Positions 1 to 6,728 of a stretch of DNA of 13,373 nucleotides are shown one piece after another. The translations under genes were made by a program, and so were the position numbers. This DNA comes from Humisphaera sp. GTDB taxonomy: Bacteria > Planctomycetota > Phycisphaerae > Tepidisphaerales > Tepidisphaeraceae. The stretch is taken from positions 1 through 13,373 of the forward strand of contig JANXVV010000523.1 of the NCBI GenBank assembly GCA_025351525.1, given 5' to 3'. Each line of letters begins with the position of its first letter. Position 1 is the stretch's first letter. Below the pieces are notes generated by a model. That model ran no database searches. It saw only the letters and a list, made by a program, of their open reading frames with translations, and was not told the DNA's origin.

Positions 1-302
1 GGCCGCGTGAGCCGGCCAACACCTTGTGCCCTTGGACGGCAGGCTGAACCGAGATCCAACGCCGGTACGCGATCCGCGAGGTTCATTTTCGGAGCAGACC
101 TGTGCCGGCTTGGCCGAAAGACACAGGTCTCGGAGTACCGCAACCTGAGGCACCCCGCACCGTTGAAAACCGGGAAGTTATTTGCGACCCGTTCTTAAGA
201 AGAAAATTCGATTGAATCACAGAGACCACAGAGACGCGCTTGGAGTAAGAGCACGTCTCCGTACTACAATCGATCAAAATCTTTTCGCCGAGAAAAGATA
301 GC
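1..302. other. Gene-free left end, hairpin-rich
   Basis: I see no credible protein gene here. Short open frames exist on both strands, but none shows a recognisable domain and they overlap one another. The stretch 20-155 can form several stem-loops and is described separately. At 218-235 there is a short run of the cacagag/ccacagag type, which recurs near the right end of the window at 13320-13350. Such runs resemble dispersed intergenic repeats rather than coding sequence. Confidence 0.5.
25..155. ncRNA. Candidate structured RNA, unrecognised
   Basis: Several arms in this stretch are complementary. A perfect 9-bp stem joins agacctgtg (96-104) to cacaggtct (122-130), with a smaller ggc/gcc hairpin in its loop. 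gaacc (46-50) can pair with ggttc (80-84), enclosing a gatc/gatc pairing. gtgcc near 26-30 can pair with ggcac near 149-153 and would close the whole structure. This resembles a folded RNA, but I find no conserved core of RNase P RNA, tmRNA, SRP RNA or 6S RNA. Strand and ends are unknown, and GC-rich DNA forms such stems by chance, so this is a weak call. Confidence 0.17.
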
Positions 303-386
303 AACCGCGAAGTCGCGAAAGCGCGAAGTCGAACGCGATGAAATCATAATGATTTTTTTCGCGTTCGACTTCGTGCTTTCGCGGTT
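303..386. repeat. Inverted repeat, aaccgcgaag family
   Basis: The left arm (303-338) starts with aaccgcgaag and ends with gaagtcgaacgcga. The right arm (359-386) is its reverse complement, apart from an 8-nt insertion in the left arm and one or two substitutions. The spacer of about 20 bp is AT-rich and includes a run of seven T. A related single copy lies at 13219-13244. The element could fold into a long hairpin and act as a terminator, but no gene ends just upstream of it within the window. It looks like a small non-autonomous dispersed repeat. Confidence 0.7.
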
Positions 387-548
387 CCCCTTGCCTTGGC
401 TGTGGCCCAGCTGCTATGGGGTGTCTGCGGTTCAATTGTTTTTTAGTGAATGCTCGGAAACGGAATTTGGCCGCGACCAGCCTTGCGAATGAGCAGTGCC
501 GTTCAAATTGAACACGCGCGCGAATAAGCACCACGGCAACCAACTCGC

Positions 549-578
549 TTGCCAGAATCGCTTCGACAGGGAATTATA
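549..578 (+). promoter_or_regulatory. Weak promoter-like site before the acidic protein gene
   Basis: ttgcca (549-554) and attata (573-578) are separated by 18 bp and could serve as -35 and -10 elements. If used, transcription would start at or very near the ATG at 587, giving a leaderless or nearly leaderless mRNA. An agggaa motif at 568-573 is rather far from the ATG to be a normal ribosome binding site. The -10 match is poor, so this is only suggestive. Confidence 0.2.
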
Positions 579-586
579 GCGGAATC

Positions 587-1174
587 ATGAGCAGTGAAAT
601 TCCACCGATGGGAGATGAGGGGGGCCAACCGGCGCCTGGGGATGAATCCGGGCGCGATCCGATGGCTCCGCCGTTGGTGCCTTGCGAATGTGCTTGTCTG
701 CATTGCAGGCGCATGTTTATGAGCGATCTGATGTGGTTCCAACGCGTGGTCGGCGACCCGAGCGGATTTGAAGGCTACTGGATGTGTCCGACCCCCAACT
801 GCGGCGGGGCGGGTTTTGCATTCGACATTTTCCCCGTCGATCCGGAACATCCCGCCAATGCGAATTGGCATGGCGACGATGAGGATGAGGAAGAAACCGA
901 CGACGAACACGGGGAAGGGTGGGATCCCACGGAGTCGAAATATCGGGAGATGGACGAGGAAGAAGAGGACGAGGATATGGAAGGGGAGGAATGGAAGTTG
1001 GGGCTCGATCCCGGTGAGCGGACGGAACCGGATTGGCTGGTGGAAGCGCGACGCCAGGAAGCGGAGCGGCAAAAAAAATTCGACGAGCCGGATTTGCGGC
1101 CGCGGGAAGTCAATTGGACGCCGAGGGAAAATCAGGGACCGGAGGCGTTCAACGGGGACGATATTCCGTTTTGA
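587..1174 (+). CDS. Acidic hypothetical protein with putative zinc ribbon
   Basis: This 195-residue protein is not one I recognise. Residues 1-30 are a Pro/Gly/Asp-rich, probably disordered leader. Residues 33-72 contain C37-x2-C40 and C67-x4-C72 (plus C33 and C35), a pattern expected of a structural zinc-binding ribbon. The segment between the two pairs is hydrophobic and aromatic (MWFQRVVGD, FEGYW), like a folded core. Residues 97-135 are an extreme acidic tract, almost all Asp and Glu, and the tail 137-195 is charged and likely disordered. No signal peptide or membrane helix is visible, so the protein is presumably cytoplasmic. The gene stands alone on the plus strand, converging on the MDR gene, with a repeat 21 nt past its stop. 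Nucleic-acid or protein binding is possible but unproven. The biased yet coherent composition and the cysteine pattern support a real gene. Confidence 0.75.
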   Translation: MSSEIPPMGDEGGQPAPGDESGRDPMAPPLVPCECACLHCRRMFMSDLMWFQRVVGDPSGFEGYWMCPTPNCGGAGFAFDIFPVDPEHPANANWHGDDEDEEETDDEHGEGWDPTESKYREMDEEEEDEDMEGEEWKLGLDPGERTEPDWLVEARRQEAERQKKFDEPDLRPREVNWTPRENQGPEAFNGDDIPF

Positions 1175-1195
1175 GGAATTGGATGCTTCGAATAA

Positions 1196-1262
1196 GGTGG
1201 CATGGGCATCTCGCCCATGCATTTCTCCGGCCAAAGAGCATGGGCGAGACGCCCGTGCCACC
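1196..1262. repeat. Inverted repeat between convergent genes (ggtggca family)
   Basis: Two 25-bp arms (1196-1220 and 1238-1262) are reverse complements with two mismatches. Their outer ends are ggtggca and tgccacc, and the spacer is 17 bp. The element lies between the convergent acidic-protein gene and the MDR gene, where a hairpin could stop transcription from both sides, although there is no clear U-run. Reading frames through it give the peptide HGRDARAT, which I recall as a common artefact in genomes that carry this repeat. The structure suggests a non-autonomous MITE-like or REP-like element. Confidence 0.8.
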
Positions 1263-1320
1263 AAAAATTTACAGGCTTTCAGGATGACGAATGCCAGCGC
1301 ATCGCTTTGAGGGCACCACA

Positions 1321-2301
1321 TCAGCTCACCGCAATAAGCACCTTCCCCAACGGCCCCTCTTTCAATCGTGCAAAAGCCGCAGGAAGTTGATCGAACTCGA
1401 ACACGCGGTCGATCAGCGGTTTGGCCCCGGTGTGGTCGAGCGTTTTCAGAATCGCCTGCCATGCCGTGCGGCTTTCGGAAGGGGTGTAGCTGCCGACCGC
1501 CACGCCACCGATACGCAGTCGCCGGAAAAAGAGCGATGCGGTGTTGAACTCCGGCACGGGCCCGGCCAATCGACCCACCACGCTCACCCGGCCATCGTTG
1601 CCCAGGGTGTCGAGCACTTCTGAAAATAATGCCCCACCGATATTGTCGATGACCAAATCCACCCGACGGCCATTGAGAAACGCCTTCACCTGTTGCCGCC
1701 ATTGCGGATCGTGGGGATCGAAGGCGGCGGCCGCACCGATTTTTTCAAGTTCGTTGCGTTTACTGGAATCGCGCGATAAGGCGATGACCGTATGTCCCAT
1801 CGCGCTACCAAGTTGGATGCCTGCGACTCCGACTCCGCCCGAAGCGCCGGTGACCAATACGACCGAGGGTGGAAGATCTCCCCACTGGGTGAGAGCCTGA
1901 TAAGCCGTCAGGTAGACGAGAGTGGCGCACGCCGATTGATCGAGCGACCAGCCCGGCGGGACCGGCACGAGCGATTCCTGGGGGACCAGAACGTGCTGTG
2001 CGAAGGTGCCGGCTCGATTGACGCCGACATCGCTTCGGAGGATGACGTAAGGCTCGCCGCGCACGATGCCGGTGACCTCCGGGCCGAGGTCGCGGGCGAT
2101 GCCGACGCCATCGCGGCCCAAAATATGCGGCAGCGGTGGTTTGGCCGGGTATTGTCCCTCGGCCAGATAGCGATCCGCCGGATTCAGGGCGGCGAAAACC
2201 AGTTCGAGCAATACTTCACCCGCGCCGGGTTTAGGATCGGGGATTTCCGCCAGCCGAAGTGAATCGATGCCGCTGAAGTTGTCGAGAAGCCATGCTTTCA
2301 T
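1321..2301 (-). CDS. Zinc-independent MDR oxidoreductase (quinone reductase-like)
   Basis: This 326-residue protein is a medium-chain dehydrogenase/reductase of the quinone oxidoreductase type. Residues 1-120 form the GroES-like catalytic domain, with the typical AALNPADRYLAEGQYP and GRDGVGIA segments. Residues 125-270 form the Rossmann domain, with the nucleotide-binding loop GASGGVGVAG at 152-161, which usually binds NADPH. The cysteine and histidine ligands of zinc-dependent alcohol dehydrogenases are absent, so reduction of a quinone, enone or similar carbonyl is likely; the substrate cannot be told. The C-terminal LKEGPLGKVLI is typical of the family and the length is normal. The ATG overlaps the trmB stop in an ATGA arrangement, so the two genes are probably cotranscribed and translationally coupled, although their roles are unrelated. 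Confidence 0.88.
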   Translation of the reverse strand: MKAWLLDNFSGIDSLRLAEIPDPKPGAGEVLLELVFAALNPADRYLAEGQYPAKPPLPHILGRDGVGIARDLGPEVTGIVRGEPYVILRSDVGVNRAGTFAQHVLVPQESLVPVPPGWSLDQSACATLVYLTAYQALTQWGDLPPSVVLVTGASGGVGVAGIQLGSAMGHTVIALSRDSSKRNELEKIGAAAAFDPHDPQWRQQVKAFLNGRRVDLVIDNIGGALFSEVLDTLGNDGRVSVVGRLAGPVPEFNTASLFFRRLRIGGVAVGSYTPSESRTAWQAILKTLDHTGAKPLIDRVFEFDQLPAAFARLKEGPLGKVLIAVS

Positions 2302-2957
2302 AGGATCAATGGTAGGTCATTCCCAATGGGTTGCGCCGATTTCACCGCCGCCACCGCATAAAACGGCCTTCCCTCGCGGCGATACTTCCGCTCGAAGTTA
2401 GTGCCGACAAATTCCCCATCTGACGCTGAACCGGGACGGTTGTAATCGACCACTTGCAAATTTGATCCTCGCACCGCCGGCTCGATATTTTCCTCGAAGT
2501 AGCCCTGGTGATCCGTGACCACCTGCAGCCGACCGCCCGGTTTCAGCACGCGCTCGGCGAGCGGCATGAACTTCGCCTGCAGCAATCGCCGCTTGTGATG
2601 GCGGGCCTTGGGCCAGGGATCGGGGAAATAGATATGCAGAACCGACAGGCTGTTTTCCGGCACGAATTCCGTCAGAAAAAACCCCGCCTCGGCCCGCACG
2701 GCGCGGGCGTTCGTGCAGTGATTGCGGCGAAGGCGATCGCTGGCATAGCGCCAAAACCAGCGAGCCCATTCAATGCCGAAAAAATTGATCTCGGGCCGAG
2801 CCTTGGCCTGCTCGGTCAGGAAGGTTCCCTTGCCGCTGCCGATCTCCAATTCGACCGGGTGATCGTTGCCGAACAATTCGGCCCAGTTCAGGGGCTTGGG
2901 TAGCTGCTCGACGTCCAAGCCATTCGGCTCGATGATCAATTCGTGGTTGGTCTGCAT
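2298..2957 (-). CDS. trmB: tRNA (guanine-N7-)-methyltransferase
   Basis: TrmB uses S-adenosylmethionine to methylate N7 of guanine 46 in the variable loop of tRNAs. The 219-residue protein has the class I methyltransferase motif EIGSGKGTFL (38-47), the acidic end of strand 2 in FFGIEWA (59-65), the family signature FPDPWPKARHHKRRL (111-125) with the conserved PDPWPK-x-RH-x-KRR pattern, and the C-terminal TNFERKYRREG (186-196) that identifies TrmB. Length is normal for a bacterial TrmB. The ATG at 2957 precedes the conserved region by a normal distance and has no Shine-Dalgarno sequence. TACAAT lies 8 nt upstream, so a leaderless mRNA is possible. The gene ends inside the start codon of the MDR gene. 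Confidence 0.96.
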   Translation of the reverse strand: MQTNHELIIEPNGLDVEQLPKPLNWAELFGNDHPVELEIGSGKGTFLTEQAKARPEINFFGIEWARWFWRYASDRLRRNHCTNARAVRAEAGFFLTEFVPENSLSVLHIYFPDPWPKARHHKRRLLQAKFMPLAERVLKPGGRLQVVTDHQGYFEENIEPAVRGSNLQVVDYNRPGSASDGEFVGTNFERKYRREGRPFYAVAAVKSAQPIGNDLPLIL

Positions 2958-2965
2958 GGGGAGGG

Positions 2966-2971
2966 ATTGTA
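2966..2971 (-). promoter_or_regulatory. Possible -10 element of trmB (leaderless)
   Basis: On the minus strand TACAAT sits 8 nt before the trmB ATG, in a stretch without any ribosome binding site. No good -35 element is visible; the closest is TTCGGT at 2990-2995, with an 18-bp spacer. If this element is functional, the trmB-MDR transcript would start at or just before the start codon. Confidence 0.25.
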
Positions 2972-3018
2972 GCGGTAGACTTCCGGCGAACCGAACGGAC
3001 GCATCGAATCCGATTCAT

Positions 3019-3092
3019 ATAGCCCGGTGTTTTTTTTCCGATTGCGACGAACCCAAGCCGACGTTAGACAACCCGACTGAACCCGGGGCTAT
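3019..3092. repeat. Possible degenerate inverted repeat after the 241-residue gene
   Basis: atagcccggtg (3019-3029) and acccggggctat (3081-3092) are imperfect reverse complements about 50 bp apart, with a T8 run next to the left copy. The right arm contains the TAG stop of the 241-residue gene. The arms resemble the atagcccccgg core of the repeats at 3841 and 8439, so this may be a decayed member of that family or a hairpin terminator. The match is short and could be chance. Confidence 0.3.
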
Positions 3093-3814
3093 TTTTGCCG
3101 CGCCAGTTTTTTCGCCACCTCCGCCAATCGTTGATGCGCCAGTTCGCAGGCGTAATCCACCTCAATCGTCCGACGGTAGTGCTCGATTTTCCGGATCGGG
3201 TCCACCTGCATATCCGCCGCCGCCAGAAATGGGCGATGCAGGCGTTCCCAGATCGCCATCACTTCGCCATAGGTTTCGTAGGTGCCCGCTCGCGAGCCTT
3301 TGGGCAATTCATCTTCGTGCAGGGTGATGCAATGCAGCGGCAAATCGGCCAACAGAACGTCGATCGACTGCCCGCGCGGCAAGGGTAGCGCGACCTCGGC
3401 GGTGGGAACGATCGCCACCGCGCGCCGGCCATCGGCCATCGGATAGACAGCGGCCAGAAAGGTGTCGACGTAGATTTGTTTATCGGCTTGAAGCTGTCGA
3501 AGTCGGAGTGCCGGCGCGATCGATCCCCAACCGGCAAGCAGCCATTGCCCTGAGGGTGACTCGGCGAGAAGTCGCTCCGGATCGGGCGAATCGTGCGGCC
3601 CCGTCGCCAACAGATCGAGGCGAATGGTTCCCTCCCCACACCGTTGCCGGCGTTGTCGGCGGGCTTCCTGCAACGGCAGGTACAGCCGTGCCAGCGTATC
3701 GAAATCGCGGCGTTCCCAAGCGATGACCTCCGCGCGGGACAGAGACAATTCCGCCGCGAGATATTGCATCTCCATCAACTGCCGCTGACCCGTTTCACAG
3801 AGCGCTTGAAGCAT
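3089..3814 (-). CDS. Hypothetical protein, 241 residues, unknown function
   Basis: I do not recognise this protein. I start it at the ATG at 3814 (MLQALCETGQ). The open frame continues to 3955, but that extension is translated from repeat sequence (PPACRGLCRG) and would overlap the neighbouring gene. Residues 1-60 look helical and charged (LSRAEVIAWERRDFDTLARLYLPLQEARRQ). Residues 85-185 seem to be a mixed alpha/beta core, with strand-like segments such as RRAVAIVPTAEVALPLP and SIDVLLADLPLHCITL. The end is helical and basic. No signal peptide, membrane helix or catalytic motif is evident. TATAAT lies 6 nt upstream of the ATG. The gene is downstream of the 199-residue unknown and upstream of trmB, all on the minus strand. 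Even composition and a sustained helix/strand pattern argue that it is real. Confidence 0.72.
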   Translation of the reverse strand: MLQALCETGQRQLMEMQYLAAELSLSRAEVIAWERRDFDTLARLYLPLQEARRQRRQRCGEGTIRLDLLATGPHDSPDPERLLAESPSGQWLLAGWGSIAPALRLRQLQADKQIYVDTFLAAVYPMADGRRAVAIVPTAEVALPLPRGQSIDVLLADLPLHCITLHEDELPKGSRAGTYETYGEVMAIWERLHRPFLAAADMQVDPIRKIEHYRRTIEVDYACELAHQRLAEVAKKLARQK

Positions 3815-3820
3815 TCGCGG

Positions 3821-3826
3821 ATTATA
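3821..3826 (-). promoter_or_regulatory. Perfect -10 hexamer 6 nt before an ATG
   Basis: The minus strand reads TATAAT followed by 6 nt and then the ATG at 3814. A start site placed 6-8 nt after this box would fall on the start codon, implying a leaderless mRNA. No TTGACA-like -35 is present at 16-18 bp, where the sequence enters the repeat at 3841-3871. The perfect hexamer is notable in GC-rich DNA, but a single hexamer is limited evidence. Confidence 0.35.
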
Positions 3827-3840
3827 GAAGACATCATTTC

Positions 3841-3871
3841 CCCTACATAGCCCCCGGCACGCCGGGGGAAA
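3841..3871 (+). repeat. ccctacatagcc repeat, copy A
   Basis: This is one unit of about 31 bp with a ccctacatag head, a self-complementary core of the form cccccggcacgccggggg, and an aaac tail. Related units lie at 8354-8384 (same strand) and 8439-8469 (opposite strand). The core can form a tight stem. Translated on the minus strand, the unit gives FPPACRGLCRG, which artificially lengthens the open frame of the 241-residue gene. It is a REP-like palindromic unit. Confidence 0.8.
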
Positions 3872-3878
3872 CGTGGGA

Positions 3879-3933
3879 AAAACGTAAAACGTAGAGAAGA
3901 CCGATTTCTCCCTCTTTTTACGTTTTACGTTTT
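3879..3933. repeat. Inverted repeat, acgtaaaacgta family
   Basis: Left arm aaaacgtaaaacgta (3879-3893) and right arm tacgttttacgtttt (3919-3933) are perfect 15-bp reverse complements around a 25-bp spacer. The AT-rich arms contrast with their surroundings. The right arm begins 11 nt beyond the stop of the 199-residue gene, so the hairpin could terminate or protect that transcript. It abuts copy A of the ccctacatagcc repeat, so two families sit in tandem. Confidence 0.7.
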
Positions 3934-3944
3934 GCGTGTTATCC

Positions 3945-4544
3945 TCACCCATCAATCCGCTCTCGCAGCGCCCGAAGTGCCGATCGCCATTGTTCGCTGG
4001 TACGAGTAGCTTCGTAGCGGAGGATGTCGTTCAGTCCCACAAAATCGCGGTTTTCCAAAGCCAGTTTGATATTTCGCAATTGCGTCGTGAACTCCGCCAG
4101 CAGATCGGTGAGACTGATTCGTTCGACGAGGAGTGTCGACAGATCGATCCGAAGCAACTGGGCGGTTTTGAGAACGGATTCCTGTGCGTTTTGCCAGGTG
4201 CTGAAACACCCGCTCAGTTTTTCCATCGCTTTGAAAGGGGTGTTCCGCTCCAGCAGTTGCGATGCTTCCAGCCGCAAGCGGTCGGCTTCTTTGAGTTGAT
4301 CGCCCACCTCGCTCAACGCATCGATCGCCAACTGTTTCGGATCGGCGGTCTCGATGAAAAGCGTGTGCCCGTCCAGCATTTCGCGGCGAACCACACCCAT
4401 GCGGTTGATGTCCGGCTCGCACCCGTCGATCAACACATGCACCACCAGCCGATTGACCTTTTGCAGATGCGATAACACCTGCCCGACGGTCCGAAGCCCC
4501 AGTTGGTCGATAAGCAACGGCTGATGATCCACGGTGACGGACAT
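3945..4544 (-). CDS. Hypothetical helical protein, 199 residues
   Basis: I cannot assign a family to this protein. Residues 1-66 appear to be a small alpha/beta region (LGLRTVGQVLSHLQ, LVVHVLIDGCEPDI, DGHTLFIET). Residues 69-199 are almost entirely helical and rich in Leu, Glu, Arg and Gln, like a helical bundle. A tract at 106-133 (AMEKLSGCFSTWQNAQESVLKTAQLLRI) is amphipathic with an aromatic centre. No membrane segment or signal peptide is visible. The ATG at 4544 is preceded by TAAATAGAGC, without a convincing Shine-Dalgarno site. The gene lies between the histidine kinase and the 241-residue unknown on the same strand. The helical domain loosely recalls small export-chaperone or flagellar accessory proteins, but this is only an impression. 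Sustained, low-bias coding pattern supports a true gene. Confidence 0.75.
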   Translation of the reverse strand: MSVTVDHQPLLIDQLGLRTVGQVLSHLQKVNRLVVHVLIDGCEPDINRMGVVRREMLDGHTLFIETADPKQLAIDALSEVGDQLKEADRLRLEASQLLERNTPFKAMEKLSGCFSTWQNAQESVLKTAQLLRIDLSTLLVERISLTDLLAEFTTQLRNIKLALENRDFVGLNDILRYEATRTSEQWRSALRALRERIDG

Positions 4545-4599
4545 GCTCTATTTATCGGTCGGATCGCTCGTGGAGCTTGAGAGGGTCCGATAAAAAATT

Positions 4600-4676
4600 A
4601 GTTGCCAGTGGTTAGTTGTCAGGTGCCAGTGAAGAAGAGAATGCATTTCTTCACTGGCAACTAACAACTGGCAACT
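4600..4676. repeat. Inverted repeat containing the histidine kinase stop codon
   Basis: The left arm (4600-4636) begins agttgccagt and ends ccagtgaagaa. The right arm (4647-4676) is its reverse complement except for one mismatch and a 7-nt insertion in the left arm. The loop is only 10 nt, so the element would make a strong hairpin. Each arm is itself built from repeated gttgcca/gttagtt words. The TAG of the histidine kinase gene and its last four or five codons (VASC) lie in the right arm, so the repeat has supplied the end of the protein. Confidence 0.85.
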
Positions 4677-5527
4677 ATTTGCGGCAAATAAATCGTAAAC
4701 GTCGTTCCCTTCCCCACAACGCTTTCCACTTCGATGCGGCCTTTGTGATGTTCGACAATCTCTTTGCAGATTGACAGGCCGAGACCCGTGCCTTTGGCTT
4801 CGCCGCGCTTGGCGGTGCCTTTGGTGGTGAAGAAGGGCTGAAAAATTTTGGGGATCAGTTTTTCGGGAATGCCCGGGCCGGTGTCGATCACTTGCAGGCG
4901 GATTTCATGCTGCTCCTCGACGGGGATGGCTTTGATGGTCAGTGAGCCGCCGCGTGCGGCCATTGCATGTCGGGCGTTGATGAGGAGGTTGAGCAGCACC
5001 TGTTCAAGTTGCACCGGGTCTGCGTGAACCATCAGGCCGGGTGCGATCTGCACGCGCAATGCCAGGCCATCCTTCTGCGGATCGCGGGCCATCACCAGCA
5101 ATACTTCATCGACGAGTTTTTGAACGCTTACGTTTTGAAAAGTCGATTCACCGCGCGCCAAGCCGAGCATGGCGGCGCAGATTTTCCCGGCTTTGTCGGC
5201 GCTTTGAAATGACTTGGACAATGCCTTGCGAATCAAGTCCATGTCCGGCGTCGCACTTTCCGCGCTGGTCAACGCGTATTGCGAATAGCTGACGATCGGC
5301 GTGAGAAGGTTGTTGAACTCATGGGCGATCACGGCGGTAATCGTGCCGATCGTCGCCAACCGCTGCGATTCAAGGAGTTGATCGCGCAGAAAATCGAGCT
5401 GATTCTGCATCTGCTCGACGACCGCGGACAAATCGGGGACTTCAATATCAACGACGGACGGTGGGTAGGTGGGTTCACTCACTGTCGGTCGATATCGGTT
5501 CGCGACGGGGAGCGGCTTGAAGAGCAA
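4661..5527 (-). CDS. Soluble sensor histidine kinase (orphan, NtrB-like core)
   Basis: This 288-residue protein has a complete kinase core but no membrane helix or recognisable sensor domain. Residues 31-57 look like a short coiled coil (LSAVVEQMQNQLDFLRDQLLESQ). The dimerisation and phosphoacceptor region contains LATIGTITAVIAHEFNNLL, with the phosphorylated histidine at H69. The ATPase domain has the N-box LLNLLINARHAM (N180/N184), G1 box DTGPGIP (215-221), F-box FQPFFTTK (229-236) and G2 box GTGLGLSICKEIV (246-258). It probably responds to a cytoplasmic signal or partner, but no response regulator gene is in the window. The frame begins with TTG at 5527, just after an in-frame stop; a GTG at 5482 (residue 16) is an alternative start. 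The last residues and stop come from an inverted repeat. Confidence 0.9.
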   Translation of the reverse strand: MLFKPLPVANRYRPTVSEPTYPPSVVDIEVPDLSAVVEQMQNQLDFLRDQLLESQRLATIGTITAVIAHEFNNLLTPIVSYSQYALTSAESATPDMDLIRKALSKSFQSADKAGKICAAMLGLARGESTFQNVSVQKLVDEVLLVMARDPQKDGLALRVQIAPGLMVHADPVQLEQVLLNLLINARHAMAARGGSLTIKAIPVEEQHEIRLQVIDTGPGIPEKLIPKIFQPFFTTKGTAKRGEAKGTGLGLSICKEIVEHHKGRIEVESVVGKGTTFTIYLPQIVASC

Positions 5528-5567
5528 TCTTCATCATGCCCTTTGGGATGTTATGGGACGTGGGGAA

Positions 5568-5627
5568 ATGACGAATGACGAAATTCGAATTCACGAATCA
5601 ATTACGAATTACGAATTACGAAATTCA
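5568..5627. repeat. AT-rich acgaatt direct repeats next to the aminotransferase stop
   Basis: This segment contains many copies of acgaat/acgaaatt, including three perfect head-to-tail attacga heptamers at 5601-5621 and a gaattcgaatt-like palindrome around 5583-5592. It is AT-rich against a GC-rich background. It fills the gap between the aminotransferase and the histidine kinase, and its edge overlaps the TGA stop of the aminotransferase at 5625-5627. It may be a dispersed repeat. No replication-initiation or iteron function is indicated. Confidence 0.65.
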
Positions 5628-6728
5628 AACCGACGCGCGTAACGTCTGAGCGACAAATCTCACCTGCGCCTCTTCCAATTCCGGATACACCGGCAGTGCC
5701 AGCACCTCACGGCAGGCGCGTTCGCTCTCCGGCAAATCGCCTTCCCGATATCCGAGCGGCGCAAAACATTCCTGCAAATGCAGGGGGACGGGATAATAGA
5801 TCCCGCTGCCGATTCCCGCATCCGCCAGCTTCTGTTTGACTTGATCCCGGTTCTGCACGCGAACGACATATTGGTTGTAAATGCTCCAATTGCCCTCGAG
5901 CATCCCGGGCCGTTTCACCGCCGTTCCCTCGAGCATTTCATCATAGATCGCGGCGTTACGACGGCGGGCTTCGTGCCAGCCATCCAGATACTTCAACTTC
6001 ACATCCAGCACGGCGGCCTGCAAGGCATCCAGCCGAAACATCCCACCTACAAATTGATGGTAATACGTGTTGCGGTGCCCGGACCCGTGAACGCGGAGCA
6101 GTTGGCATCTTTCGTAGAACGCTTCATCGTTGGTGCAGATCGCGCCGGCGTCGCCGAACGCGCCGAGATTTTTCGTCGGATAGAAACTGAGACAACCGGC
6201 GAAGCCCTCCGAGCAGGCGGGCTTGCCATGCTGTTTCGCCCCGATCGCCTGGGCGGCGTCCTCGATCACTTTCAGATTGTGATGGCAGGCGATCTCGTTG
6301 ATCGCCCGCATGTCCGCCATCTGCCCGAACAGGTGAACCGGGATGATCGCTTTGGTCTTCAGCGTGATCTTCGCCGTGATTTTTTTCGGATCGAGGTTGA
6401 AGGTATCCGGTTCGATGTCGACGAAAACCGGCACCGCCCCCAGTCGCGACACCACGCCGGCGGTGGCGAAGAAGGTGAAGGATGGGCAAATGACCTCATC
6501 GCCTGGCGCGATGCCTAATGCCATCAGCGCGCACAGCAGCGCATCGGTGCCGCTGCCGACGCCCACCGCATATTTCGTCCGGCAATAGGCGGCAAGGTTT
6601 TTCTCAAACTTTTCGACGGTGGGCCCGAGCGTGAACGACTGGGCATCGCATATTTCATCGATCGAACGGCGGATTTCGGAACGCAGGGGAAGGTACTGCC
6701 CCTTCAGATCGAGCATCGACACTTTCAT
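5625..6728 (-). CDS. DegT/DnrJ/EryC1/StrS family aminotransferase (WbpE-like)
   Basis: This 367-residue protein is a PLP-dependent sugar aminotransferase. It converts a keto group on a nucleotide-activated sugar to an amino group, usually using glutamate, for surface polysaccharide or lipid glycans. Family landmarks are VGSGTDALLCALMALGI (57-73), GDEVICPSFTFFATAG (76-91), VHLFGQ (131-136), the cofactor-contacting EDAAQAIGA (156-164), the Schiff-base lysine K186 in FYPTKNLGAFGDAGA, and GGMFRLDALQAAVL (228-241). The C-terminal YYPVPLHLQECF is typical. Length is standard. The UDP-3-keto-sugar (WbpE) branch seems closest by eye, but the substrate is not decided. The ATG at 6728 has no Shine-Dalgarno site; TAAAAT lies 5 nt before it. 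No other glycan genes are nearby, so its partner enzymes must be elsewhere. Confidence 0.93.
   Translation of the reverse strand: MKVSMLDLKGQYLPLRSEIRRSIDEICDAQSFTLGPTVEKFEKNLAAYCRTKYAVGVGSGTDALLCALMALGIAPGDEVICPSFTFFATAGVVSRLGAVPVFVDIEPDTFNLDPKKITAKITLKTKAIIPVHLFGQMADMRAINEIACHHNLKVIEDAAQAIGAKQHGKPACSEGFAGCLSFYPTKNLGAFGDAGAICTNDEAFYERCQLLRVHGSGHRNTYYHQFVGGMFRLDALQAAVLDVKLKYLDGWHEARRRNAAIYDEMLEGTAVKRPGMLEGNWSIYNQYVVRVQNRDQVKQKLADAGIGSGIYYPVPLHLQECFAPLGYREGDLPESERACREVLALPVYPELEEAQVRFVAQTLRASV

Noticed and set aside
7..198. Small plus-strand frame at the left edge
   Set aside because: Overlaps the hairpin-rich stretch, has no domain or ribosome binding site, and a competing frame exists on the other strand.
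768..1310. Plus-strand frame of 180 codons overlapping the acidic gene
   Set aside because: Very Arg/Lys-rich shifted-frame translation that ends in repeat-derived peptide; no domain.
503..1702. Long minus-strand open frame of 399 codons
   Set aside because: It lies antisense to the acidic-protein gene and overlaps the end of the MDR gene in another frame. It runs through the 1196-1262 repeat (HGRDAHAT artefact) and has Pro/Phe/Arg-rich low-complexity composition from the complement of acidic codons.
1321..2957. trmB-MDR overlap as a functional fusion or frameshift
   Set aside because: The ATGA overlap is a normal coupling arrangement; both proteins are complete and belong to unrelated families.
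5601..5621. Tandem attacga heptamers as a CRISPR or iteron array
   Set aside because: Units are only 7 bp with no spacers, and no cas or replication initiator gene is nearby.
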